From: Streptomyces sp. NWU339
Lineage (GTDB): Bacteria > Actinomycetota > Actinomycetes > Streptomycetales > Streptomycetaceae
NCBI RefSeq assembly: GCF_003143855.1
Contig: NZ_QFRK01000008.1
Location: 190,618 to 236,538 of the forward strand
Direction: 5' to 3'
Length of the DNA: 45,921 bases
Below are positions 16,117 to 24,025 of this stretch, one piece after another. Numbering within the stretch: the first letter of the stretch is position 1; the number at the start of each line of letters is the position of its first letter. The notes below the pieces were generated by a model, which was given only the letters and a program-made list of their open reading frames with translations, searched no databases and was not told where the DNA came from. The position numbers and the translations under genes are program-made.

Positions 16117-17406
16117 ATGACCAGTGAGAACGCGTCCGCGACCCAGTCCGTCGAGATGCCTGAGCCGCAGCCGTCGAAGGCGGTGGACGACCAGCTCATC
16201 GACGAACTGGCGGGCCGGCCCCAGGCCGAGGGCCTGCAGCTGACCGGAGAAGGCGGGCCGTTGCAGCAGCCGACCAAGCGATTACTGGAGTCCGCCCTCG
16301 AGGGCGAGATCACCGACCACCTCGGCCATGCCAGGCACGACCCGGCCGGCAAGAACGGCGGCAACTCCCGCAACGGCACCCGCGGCAAGACCGCGCTCAC
16401 CGAGGTCGGACCGGTCGAGATATCCGCGCCCCGCGACCGGGACGGAACCTTCGGGCCGAAGACCGTGCGCAAGCGGCAAAAACGCCTGGCCGGCGTCGAC
16501 GAGATGGTCATCTCGCTCGCCGCGAAGGGGCCGACGACCGGCGAGGTCCGGGCCCGCCTCGCCGAGGTCCACGGGGCCGACGTCTCCCGGCAGGCCATCT
16601 CCACCATCACCGACAAGGTCATGGACGCCATGGCCGAGTGGCAGAACCGGCCCCTCGACGTCGTCTGCCCGGTCGTCTTCATCGACGCGATCCACGTGAA
16701 GATCCACGGTGCGGTGGCCAACCGGCCAATCCACGTGGCCCTGGCCGTCACCGCGGAGGGCCGACGGGACATCCTGGGCCTGTGGGCCGGCGACGGCGGC
16801 GAGGGCGCCAAGCACGGGATGCACATCCTCACCGAGATCAAGAACCGCGGCGTGAACGACGTCCTCATGCTCGTCTGCGACGGTCTCCAGGGTCTGCCCG
16901 ACGCGGTCGAGACCCTCTGGCCCAGGACGATCGTGCAGAGCTGTGTGGTCCACCTGCTGCGGAACTCCTTCCGCTGTGCCGCCCGCCAGGACTGGGACAA
17001 GATCGCTCGTGTCCTCCAGCCCGTCTGCACCGCGCCGACCGAAGAGGCCGCCCTGGAGCGGTTCGCCGAGTTCGCCGGCACCTGGGGCCAGAAGTACCCG
17101 GCGATCGTCCGGCTCTGGGAGAACGCGGGGGAAGAGTTCACCCCGTTCCTCCGCTTCGACACCGAGATCCGCCGCATCGTCGGCACCATCAACGCGATCG
17201 GGTCGGTGAACGCCAGGATCCGGCGGGCGGTCGAGGCACGCGGGCACTTCCCGAACGAGACCGCCGCCTTGCAGTGCGTCTACATGGCCATCATGAGCCT
17301 GGACCCCACCGGCAAGGGCCAGGCCCGCTGGACCATGCGCTGGAAGACCGCGCTGAACGCCTTCGACATCACCTTCGACGGCCGCCTCTCCGCAGCCCGT
17401 CGGTAA
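16117..17406 (+). CDS. IS256-family (mutator) transposase
   Basis: 429 aa, ATG 16117. N-terminal KRLLESALEGEITDHLGH and NGGNSRNGTRGKT are typical. The RNase-H-fold DDE triad is visible: Asp in VFIDAIHVKI, Asp in LVCDGLQGL, and Glu in GHFPNETAALQCVYMA. The C-x2-H signature is in QSCVVHLLRNS. Full length, no frameshift. Its upstream region and left terminal repeat are now separated by the 1.6-kb ISL3 insertion. The protein could still be made, but both ends of the element are interrupted, so this copy can hardly move itself. Confidence 0.96.
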   Translation: MTSENASATQSVEMPEPQPSKAVDDQLIDELAGRPQAEGLQLTGEGGPLQQPTKRLLESALEGEITDHLGHARHDPAGKNGGNSRNGTRGKTALTEVGPVEISAPRDRDGTFGPKTVRKRQKRLAGVDEMVISLAAKGPTTGEVRARLAEVHGADVSRQAISTITDKVMDAMAEWQNRPLDVVCPVVFIDAIHVKIHGAVANRPIHVALAVTAEGRRDILGLWAGDGGEGAKHGMHILTEIKNRGVNDVLMLVCDGLQGLPDAVETLWPRTIVQSCVVHLLRNSFRCAARQDWDKIARVLQPVCTAPTEEAALERFAEFAGTWGQKYPAIVRLWENAGEEFTPFLRFDTEIRRIVGTINAIGSVNARIRRAVEARGHFPNETAALQCVYMAIMSLDPTGKGQARWTMRWKTALNAFDITFDGRLSAARR

Positions 17407-17436
17407 CCCCGACCACCCTGGTTACACCGCTCGTTT

Positions 17437-17632
17437 GGCCCTGTCTCACATTCGGTGGTGACAGCGTGTCATCACTGATGTGCCTGGTCCGAGCTTCATG
17501 GAGAGCAGCCGCAGACGTGCCATCGAGCAGGGCGAGCACGGCGCTGACGGTCGCGTCACCCGTGCTGGGCTGGGAGTGTCACTACCAGCCACGGCAACTA
17601 CTTACCGTCACCACCGCATGTGAGGCAGGTCC
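17437..17632. mobile_element. 196-bp MITE related to ISL3
   Basis: Ends read GGCCCTGTCTCACATTCGG (17437 onward) and, from the other side, GGACCTGCCTCACATGCGG. They differ at 3 of about 26 positions, and each closely resembles the repeat of the ISL3 element at 14450. An 8-bp duplication, GCTCGTTT, flanks it (17429-17436 and 17633-17640). It has no coding capacity. Its interior does not resemble the ISL3 element, so it is a separate non-autonomous family that an ISL3 transposase could move. It lies within the right inverted repeat of the IS256-type element. Confidence 0.9.
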
Positions 17633-17649
17633 GCTCGTTTGACAGACCC

Positions 17650-18016
17650 GAGCTGGGCTGGTGGCGTGCGGTGCGTGAGACCGGCCCGCGGCCTCTGTAC
17701 CGGATGCCCGACCCGTATGCGGGCGAGGGCGAGCCGCCCGTCGACCGCGCCCCGCCGCCGTGGCCCGGTCCTCGGGGCCGGGCTCGGCGCCGGCACCGCA
17801 CGCCCGCGCCAGCGGTCCCTCGATCCAGTCGGCGAACAGCGCCAGGTCGTCCAGGGACAGCGCGGGGCGGGCCCGCACGTCCTCGACACAGACGCACTGC
17901 TCGGACACCGTCGCGAGCGCCTCGACCGACGCCCCGTCGGCGAAGGCCAGCCGCACATGCAACCAGCGCGTCACGCGCTCGCCCTCCCGCATCTCCCACG
18001 CGGGCCACACGGACAC
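17650..18016 (-). pseudogene. DUF6214-like gene, 3' end lost
   Basis: From GTG 18016 the first ~85 residues (WPAWEMREGERVTRWLHVRLAFADG, then CVCVEDVRARPALSLDDLALFADWIEGPL) look like DUF6214, a small Streptomyces protein of unknown role. After about residue 85 the match fades, and the frame runs into the IS256-type end and the MITE. The C-terminal part expected of the family is missing. The gene marks backbone-type DNA joined to the island through the insertion element. Family assignment is from memory of the pattern. Confidence 0.55.
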
Positions 18017-18216
18017 CGCGCCGTCCGCCGGAGAACGATCGGAAAGATGAAGGAAGGATGCCTCAAGCGCACACGCAACGTAAGCGTGTGGTCACTTTCC
18101 AGGCGAGCGAACACGCACCCCTCGTGGCGGACGGCACCCTGTCAGCGGAGCACCGGTGGTGCGATGCTGGAGACATCAGCGATCTCCTGTCGGTCCGTGG
18201 GGTGAGGAGTTCCGCC

Positions 18217-19581
18217 GTGCTGCGTGTCGCCGTCGTAGGTTCCGGACCGAGCGGGTGCTACACCGCACAGAGTCTGGTCCAGCAGGACGCCCAGGTGCGC
18301 GTCGACGTCCTGGACCGGCTGCCGTGCCCGTACGGGCTGGTCCGCTACGGCGTGGCACCGGACCACGAGAAGATCAAGTCGCTGCAGAACAACCTCCGCG
18401 CGGTCCTGGAGCACGAGCGGGTGCGCTTCCTCGGCGGGGTGGCGGTCGGCCCCTCAGGGGTGTCGGTCGCCCGGCTGCGGGAGTTGTACCACGCGGTGGT
18501 GTACTGCGTGGGCGCCGCCACCGACCGGCGGCTGGGCATCCCCGGTGAGGACCTGCCGGGGAGCTGGTCGGCGACCGAGTTCGTGTCCTGGTACAGCGCC
18601 CACCCGGACTCCCCCGGGCAGGGAGGCACCCCCACCGACGACGGGTTCCTGCGCGGGGTCGGGTCGGCCGTGGTCATCGGTGTGGGGAACGTCGCCGTGG
18701 ACGTCACACGGATGCTGGCCCGGGGGGTGCCGGAGCTGAGCCCGACCGATGTGCCGCACGCCGCCCTGACCGCGCTCGGGGCGAGCCGGGTGACGGACAT
18801 CGCCATGGTGGGCCGGCGCGGTCCGTCCCAGGCCCGCTTCACCACCAAGGAACTGCGCGAGCTGGGCACCCTGCCGGACACCGGGATCGCCGTGGACCGG
18901 GCCGAGTTGGCGCAGGATCCGGCCTACGCCGATTCCTCCGGGCTGCCCGCCCCGCAGCGCCGCAACGTGGAGGTGCTGCGTGGCTGGGCCGAGACCCCCG
19001 CACCGAGTGCCCGGCGGCGGATCCGGCTGCGTTTCTTCCTCCGCCCGGTCGAACTGCTCGCCCGGGACGGCCGCGTGGGCGCGGTGCGCTTCGAGCGGAC
19101 GGTGCCGGACGGGCACGGTGGCGTGACGGGCACGGGTGCGTACGAGGACATCAAGGCGCAACTGGTGCTGCGTTCGGTGGGGTACCGCGGAGTGGCGCTG
19201 GAGGGTCTGCCGTTCGACGCCTCGGGCGGCACCGTGCCTCATCTGGCCGGGCGGGTGCTGCGGGAGGGTGCCGTGGCGCCGGGCGAGTACGTGGCGGGCT
19301 GGATCAAGCGGGGCCCGACGGGTGTCATCGGTACGAACCGGCCGTGCGCCAAGGAGACGGTGGCCTCCCTGCTGGCGGACACGGCCGCGCTGGTCCGCCG
19401 TGACGTGCCCGGGGATCCGCTGGTGGCGCTGCGTACCGAGGGGATCGAGCCGGTCGAGTGGGCCGGGTGGCGGGCGATCGAACGGGCCGAGGCGGAACTC
19501 GGCGTCTCGCTGGGCCGGAACGTGGTCAAGCTGCCCGACTGGGCCTCGCTGCTCGATGCGGCGCGGAGGACGGGAGCGTAG
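18217..19581 (+). CDS. FprA-type ferredoxin-NADP+ reductase (adrenodoxin-reductase-like)
   Basis: 454 aa from GTG 18217, chosen for the GAGGAG box 7 bases upstream and for the first strand LRVAVVGSGPSGCYTAQ. The frame is open further upstream but without family residues. FAD site GSGPSG at residues 8-13, PCPYGLVRYGVAPDHEKIK with the family signature, NADPH site VVIGVGNVAVDVTRML, RRGPSQARFTTKELREL, and the closing GWIKRGPTGVIGTNR. All are diagnostic for FprA. It passes electrons from NADPH to ferredoxins for P450s. It stands alone beside transposon debris, so a link with the catabolic genes is possible but not shown. Confidence 0.95.
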   Translation: MLRVAVVGSGPSGCYTAQSLVQQDAQVRVDVLDRLPCPYGLVRYGVAPDHEKIKSLQNNLRAVLEHERVRFLGGVAVGPSGVSVARLRELYHAVVYCVGAATDRRLGIPGEDLPGSWSATEFVSWYSAHPDSPGQGGTPTDDGFLRGVGSAVVIGVGNVAVDVTRMLARGVPELSPTDVPHAALTALGASRVTDIAMVGRRGPSQARFTTKELRELGTLPDTGIAVDRAELAQDPAYADSSGLPAPQRRNVEVLRGWAETPAPSARRRIRLRFFLRPVELLARDGRVGAVRFERTVPDGHGGVTGTGAYEDIKAQLVLRSVGYRGVALEGLPFDASGGTVPHLAGRVLREGAVAPGEYVAGWIKRGPTGVIGTNRPCAKETVASLLADTAALVRRDVPGDPLVALRTEGIEPVEWAGWRAIERAEAELGVSLGRNVVKLPDWASLLDAARRTGA

Positions 19582-19689
19582 CGGCTCGGCGGGCGCCGCC
19601 CCCTGGCCGACCCCCAACGACGGCCAGGGCTCGCGGCCCCCGCGGAACATCCCGATTGTCCGGGACAGCGACAAGCCGCCGTCTCAGGT

Positions 19690-19893
19690 ACCGCCCACGA
19701 ACGCACTCACGCATCCGCCGCCGACGACCTGATCCCACTGACCTGCAACGAGATCCAGCACCTGTTCACCACACTCGTCATCCAGCCCACCCACACAGCT
19801 GCACACCGACTCCGCTGGTCCGACTGGCGACGCCGTCATCAGGCCCGGTCCCGCACCTGCCACTACCAGCGCCAAGCCGTCTACCAGCCATGA
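19690..19893 (+). pseudogene. Transposase C-terminal remnant (IS701-like)
   Basis: The open frame gives DDLIPLTCNEIQHLFTTLV, then AAHRLRWSDWRRRHQARSRTCHYQRQ and a stop at 19891-19893. The W-x-x-WRRRHQAR-x-x-x-CHY ending is typical of the last residues of Streptomyces DDE transposases of the IS701/IS4 type. No upstream catalytic part is present. The surrounding 19582-20054 holds nothing else I recognise. Confidence 0.6.
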
Positions 19894-20054
19894 AGATCAC
19901 GATCTACGGCTGAGTACTAACCCGCGTCCCCCGGACTGTCCGCCACGCCCCCGACGCAAGATCCAGTTGAAGCCCTACCTTCCAGTTGCGCCTAATTGGC
20001 AACAGGTAGCCCACATAACCGTTTTGAGGCATCTACGGCGAGGTCGCCATAGGC

Positions 20055-20754
20055 CACTGAGGTTTTCTCAGCGAAATAATTTTTGCGAAGCGGTGTGATC
20101 CGGGTGATTCCGGATGCATCGGGCGGGCAGTGCCCGGTGGCGGACAGACGTGAAGCCCTTGGTAGGACGGTTCTCACCACAAGATCGTCCGCGACAACCA
20201 GAGGCTTCGCGTTGGTCACCTATGCTGCCACGCTCGACGTCCCGCGCCACATCGTTGAGTTTCTTGCCCGCCTGCTCGCCACCCACCGGCGGCAACTGCG
20301 CACGCCGCGCGGCTCGCGGGCGCTGGGTCCGTTCCGCCAGGCGGTGCCGGTGCTGCGCTGGTTCCGCGAGCGTGGCTGCGTGCACTGCCTGGCTTGTGAT
20401 GCCGGCGTCTCCCAGGCCACCGGCTACCGCTACCTGCACGAAGGCATCGACGTCCTCGCCGAGCAGGCCCCCGACCTGCACGAGTTCCTGAAGGGCTGTC
20501 AGGCGCAGGGCATGGCGCACGTGCCCGCCGCCCGAAAGGCCAGTGCGAGCAGGCCCTGCACGCCGACACCCGCACCACGAACATGCTGATCAGAGACCTG
20601 CGCGCACTCGGCGAGCGGACCACCGCCGAACTGAAGGAACGCCGGCGCGCGCTCAAGCACGGCACGCTCGGCCCGAGCCGGATCAGCGACATCGCCCGCG
20701 CCGCCCTCGTCCTCAACGGCCACTGGAAATGATCTTTGCTGAAAAACCTCAGTG
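20055..20754 (+). mobile_element. IS5-type element with internal deletion
   Basis: Imperfect inverted ends: CACTGAGGTTTTCTCAGCG from 20055 and CACTGAGGTTTTTCAGC read back from 20754. Inside, the N-terminal HTH part of a transposase (VTYAATLDVPRHIVEFLARLL, then ACDAGVSQATGYRYLHEGID) runs in one frame to about 20510. Its last ~50 residues (ADTRTTNMLIRDLRALGER, ending ARAALVLNGHWK, stop 20730-20732) run in another frame. The central DDE domain is gone. The element is a defective deletion derivative with preserved ends and could be moved only by a related transposase. No clear target duplication was found. Confidence 0.75.
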
Positions 20755-20793
20755 CCTGCCGAGTTCCCTGCGGCCCTGCGCCTCATCGGGCGC

Positions 20794-21987
20794 TCACCAG
20801 TCCCAGGAGGCTTCCTCGAAGGTGTCGGGGTTGGCGACCCAGCCTGCGTTGAGGACGAGTCGGGAGGTGCGGTGCAGAGCGAGAAACCCGAAGGGACGGT
20901 CGAAGCGGGCGCTGATCTCGCGGGCTCGGAAGGGGTGGCGCGGGATGCCGCCGGCCATCATGGCGAAGGCGGTGACGGCCGCGGAGCGGAAGCCGCGGGC
21001 GCCGAACGTCGCCGTCATTGCCTGTGCGGCGGCCTGGACGGCAAGTGGCTTGGCACTGATGCCGGGAAAGTGGCCTTGCGAGGCGTCCGTCGCCGTGCGC
21101 AGGCCGAACAGGTCCGGGTGGTCGAGCAGGTCGTGGTGGGCTTTGACAGTGAACGGCACGGTGGATACGTGGAGCGTGGGTTCGCCGTCGACACTGGGGA
21201 CGCGAGTCACGGACAGCCCGGGGCCTGGAGTGCCGTAAGGGAGATGACCGCCGGGCACCATTGCCCGGCGGTTGTGGAGTGCGCCCAGGGCGGCAGTCAG
21301 CACCTGGCCCGCGGTTGCTTCAGGTGTTCCGAGGTACAGGTGGACGTCGATGCCATGGGTGCCGATGATCTGAAGTTCGGTGAGGGGGCCGGCTGCCGTG
21401 TCCGCGACGCCCACCCGGTTCAGGAGACTGGTGGTTCGGTGCAGGCCGGCCAGGTTCATGCCGCGCCAGGGCCCTGTTTCGGCTTCCATTCCGCCTGGGG
21501 TGAAGGGCCGGATCCAGTCGGTGCGGAGGGTCAGGGCGCCGGCCAGCACCAGCAGAGTCTCGTCGTTCACGGTGACCGGCATCGCGTCGATCTGTCCTTG
21601 GGTGCACTTGGCTGCCCATGTGTCGAGGCGCAACCGGTCGCTGACGGGGTCGCCGGTGAGCTGCCCGTGCACGCCGGCGGGCAGTTGGTCCAGCCAGGCC
21701 GGTTCGACGGGCAGGGTGCCGCGAGTCCACAGTCCCAGGGCTGTGCCCAGGCCAGGCGTCGCCCCGAGCGTGGAGAACAGGTCTCGTGCTGCCGTTGCGG
21801 CACCGTCCGCCGGGATGCCGAGCGCGTCCGAGAGTTCCTGCCGGGCGGGACCTGCAGCACCGTCGGCGAGAAGGCCGAGTAGCGGCCACACCCCGGCTGC
21901 GGCGAGGACCGTGCCGTCGTGGGGCAGGGCCGCGGCCCAACGCGTGGCCAGTTCGTTGATGGCTTTGACTGTGCCGTGACTGGCCAT
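20794..21987 (-). CDS. Serpin-family protease inhibitor
   Basis: 397 aa, ATG 21987 with GGAAGG upstream, no signal peptide, so apparently cytoplasmic. The N-terminus AINELATRWAAALPHDGTVLAAAGVWPLLGLLADGAAGPARQELSDALG corresponds to serpin helices A-C, and LVLAGALTLRTDWIRPF to strand 3A. The C-terminus FDRPFGFLALHRTSRLVLNAGWVANP is the classical serpin end. The hinge and reactive-centre region lies before the RAREISARFDRPF segment; GFRSAAVTAFAMMAGG is shorter and less Ala-rich than in inhibitory serpins, so inhibition is uncertain. The gene lies between an IS5-type end at 20055 and an inverted related repeat at 22068-22085. Confidence 0.88.
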   Translation of the reverse strand: MASHGTVKAINELATRWAAALPHDGTVLAAAGVWPLLGLLADGAAGPARQELSDALGIPADGAATAARDLFSTLGATPGLGTALGLWTRGTLPVEPAWLDQLPAGVHGQLTGDPVSDRLRLDTWAAKCTQGQIDAMPVTVNDETLLVLAGALTLRTDWIRPFTPGGMEAETGPWRGMNLAGLHRTTSLLNRVGVADTAAGPLTELQIIGTHGIDVHLYLGTPEATAGQVLTAALGALHNRRAMVPGGHLPYGTPGPGLSVTRVPSVDGEPTLHVSTVPFTVKAHHDLLDHPDLFGLRTATDASQGHFPGISAKPLAVQAAAQAMTATFGARGFRSAAVTAFAMMAGGIPRHPFRAREISARFDRPFGFLALHRTSRLVLNAGWVANPDTFEEASWDW

Positions 21988-22065
21988 GCCTGCCCTTCCG
22001 TTGCTCCCGCTCCTCGGGAGAGTAGAGCCGGAAGTGCCGACCGGCGAGCGAATTGAACGTCGCGG

Positions 22066-22086
22066 TCACTGAGAAAACCTCACTGA
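22066..22086 (-). repeat. Solo IS5-type terminal repeat upstream of serpin
   Basis: Read on the minus strand this stretch is AGTGAGGTTTTCTCAGTG, matching 16 of 18 bases of the left end of the IS5-type element at 20055 in inverted orientation. No transposase lies next to it, so it is a lone end. It lies about 80 bases upstream of the serpin start. Confidence 0.6.
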
Positions 22087-22140
22087 CAGTCCCTAGCGTC
22101 ATTGCCTGCACACGGTATACATCGAAGATCGGGGGATGAT

Positions 22141-22662
22141 GTGAAACATGCGGTGCGCGGCAGCTCAACGAAACCGCCAGACGACAAAACCACAAGGAAG
22201 CGGAGCTTTTCCCTCGCCGCCATGAAGCGGCCGGGCAGCCGTGCAGCCGTGGTGATGACCGCGGCCTGTGTAGCACTCCTCGGTTTGCAGGCCTCACCAG
22301 CAGCGGCATCCGGAGTCAACTGTGTGAAGACCGCTGACTCGGGGGACTCCAACTACGCCTGCATCAACGTTTATGGCAGCGGGTTGTACGTCGAGAAAGT
22401 GGTGGTCTATGTCCGGTCATGGAAGTGGTTCCCGCCGTGGCCAGCGACTGTCTGCGACGTCAAGGCAGAGGCATGGGGGAACGAGGAGGGCCAGAACCCG
22501 TGGAGTCGGAACGGACGGAACGCCACCTGTAACAACCTCTCGACGTCCGTCGAGTTCGTGCTGAACAAGAGGATGGTCCCGTACACGGACATCTGCGCGC
22601 GGGCTGCCGCAGAAGAAAAGGCCCCGAACGAGCCCCCGGTGTGCCTCAAGATCTACCCCTGA
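22141..22662 (+). CDS. Secreted small protein with six cysteines, unknown function
   Basis: GTG 22141 has GGGGGA just upstream and gives 173 aa with a long charged N-region. ATG 22222 (146 aa) gives a more usual signal peptide: MKRPGSRAAVVMTAACVALLGLQ and cleavage near SPAAASG. Both share the same secreted part. The mature chain of about 115 residues has six Cys (in GVNC, NYAC, ATVC, NATC, DIC and PVC), enough for three disulfides, and is rich in Trp, Tyr and Val in beta-like spacing (VEKVVVYVRSWKWFPPWP). I do not recognise the family. It is followed by a strong terminator and stands alone among mobile debris. Confidence 0.75.
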   Translation: MKHAVRGSSTKPPDDKTTRKRSFSLAAMKRPGSRAAVVMTAACVALLGLQASPAAASGVNCVKTADSGDSNYACINVYGSGLYVEKVVVYVRSWKWFPPWPATVCDVKAEAWGNEEGQNPWSRNGRNATCNNLSTSVEFVLNKRMVPYTDICARAAAEEKAPNEPPVCLKIYP

Positions 22663-22766
22663 TGGGCGCTGTCGCTCGAATGGCGTCGAGAGAATCAGCA
22701 CCAAGGACCGCCTCCGATTTTGCGGATGATTTCTGATCACCTCCGCGAGACGGGCTCACCGCAACG

Positions 22767-22811
22767 CGAAGGCGCCCGCCTCCGGATCTCCTCCGGAGGC
22801 GGGCGCCTTCG
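22767..22811. terminator. Strong terminator hairpin
   Basis: A perfect 20-bp stem: left arm 22767-22786 and right arm 22792-22811, with a 5-base loop. It lies about 105 bases after the secreted-protein stop and faces a degenerate ISL3 fragment on the other side. Confidence 0.88.
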
Positions 22812-22877
22812 TGCGTCCAGCTATGCCACTACCGGTACCAGTACTTGACCCCCATGAACTGGCCACCGACAGCGAGG

Positions 22878-23395
22878 TCAGGAGGCAAGCAGTACTCGCT
22901 TGCGGAGGAGCCTGAAGCCAGCACGTCCGTACATCTGCCACTTGATCATTTTGATGCGGTTCACGTGTCCTTCGACGATGCCGGAGTTCCAGGGCAGGGT
23001 GAGGCCGGCGATGACGGCGTCACGGTCGCGGTCGATGCCCGCGGCGAGCGTGTGGAGGCTGGGCAGGTCGTCTTTGCGGACGGCATCGAGCCACTCGGGC
23101 AACCGTTCGCCCCGGCGTTCGGCGAGCATCCGGGCGAAGGACCGGACCTGTCCGGTGAGGGCGTCGAGTTCGGGGCAGTCGGCCAGGACAGCTTTGAGCC
23201 GGAGTTGTTCGCTCTCGGTGAGGGATTCCGGGCGGCTGAGGATCCACCTGGTCACCACCCGCGGTGCCGACGGCTGTGCGGTGACCGGACGGGGGGGGGA
23301 CGTGCGCTTCTTCCTGATGTAGGCGCTGACAATGCCGTGACTGCCCTGGTAGCCGAGCGGGATGATCTCCTCCCAGAGCTTCCTGCTGGTCCTGG
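22878..23395 (-). pseudogene. ISL3-family transposase, C-terminal fragment with frameshift
   Basis: The frame from 23258 to 22878 gives the last ~126 residues of an ISL3 transposase, including LHTLAAGIDRDRDAVIAGLTLPWNSGIVEGHVNRIKMIKWQMYGRAGF with the final Glu. About 40 more residues (LWEEIIPLGYQGSHGIVSAYIRKKRT) lie upstream in another frame. The shift falls at a run of G around 23290-23299. The upstream half of the transposase is missing, and the join at about 23395 leads directly into an IS1182-type fragment. Confidence 0.85.
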
Positions 23396-23411
23396 GGAAG
23401 CGGGGTCAGGC

Positions 23412-23980
23412 TGCGGCCTCACTTGCCGTTCGCCGCCCTGGTGCGCTTCTCGCACATGGGGCAGCTTCCGCGGTCCTGGGCAGTGAAGTGCACCCACGTG
23501 ACGGGGGTGCCGCTGATCTTGCGCTGGTCGGACCAGCTGGCGTTGATCTTGTGCTGGGGACAGGTGACCTTGCGGGTCTGTCAGTCGATCGTGAACGCGC
23601 TCTGTGTGAAGTGCTCGCCCTTGTGGTTCTCGTGGCAGGTGTCCAGCCCGCCTGGCCCCACCAGTTCGACGCCGTAATCGTCCCGGACCGTGACGATGTG
23701 CGCGGCGGTGATGTAACCAGCGTCCACGTCGTGCTCGTCGGGAAGTAACTCCCGTGCGGTCAGGCCCTGGTGGACTGTCTCGATCACCTCCGTGCCGGCG
23801 ACGGTCGCGTCCGTGGTGACGACGTGGGTGCTCAGGTGCGGGGCGTCGGGCTCCCAAGTCTCGCTCAGGTGGTCTTGTAACCGCACCAGCCCGAGCCGCG
23901 CTTGAGGCCGTGGCGGGCGCCCGGGTAGTAGAGCGAGGACAGTCGGCGCGCCTCCTTGCCGTCGCGGTGGTACTGCTCGA
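23412..23980 (-). pseudogene. IS1182-family transposase fragment with in-frame stop
   Basis: Minus-strand translation gives HLSETWEPDAPHLSTHVVTTDATV, LLPDEHDVDAGYITAAHIVTVRDDYGVELVGP and HFTQSAFTID. Then comes a TGA at 23581-23583, and the homology continues (KVTCPQHKINASWSDQRK, SGTPVTWVHFTAQDRGSCPMCEKRTRA). This is the middle of an IS1182-type DDE transposase. Neither end is present, and it abuts the ISL3 fragment on one side and an LLM gene on the other. Confidence 0.8.
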
Positions 23981-24025
23981 CACCAGGCCCGGCGCAGGAC
24001 CTGGGCTGAGGCCAAAACGCCGAAA

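Larger units (their letters stand above)
14433..17649 (+). mobile_element. IS256-family element split at both ends by ISL3-type insertions
   Basis: Left inverted repeat GGGACTGTA + AATCGTTC + GGTGTAAC starts at 14433. The right repeat, read on the other strand from 17649, is GGGTCTGTC + AAACGAGC + GGTGTAAC. Removing the two nested insertions leaves about 1.38 kb, normal for IS256 elements. The transposase is at 16117-17406. No target duplication is visible (left flank CTCTAGG, right flank GAGCTGG), suggesting that recombination or deletion at the element joined unrelated DNA: catabolic genes on the left and a truncated DUF6214-like gene on the right. Confidence 0.85.

Noticed and set aside
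17437..17632. MITE as an internal deletion of the ISL3 element at 14450
   Set aside because: Only the terminal ~30 bases are similar. The interior shares nothing obvious, and the repeats differ at several positions, so it is a separate family.
17620..18216. N-terminal extension of the FprA-type reductase from 17620
   Set aside because: It crosses the MITE and the DUF6214-like fragment and lacks reductase residues. A good ribosome site and the FAD motif place the start at 18217.
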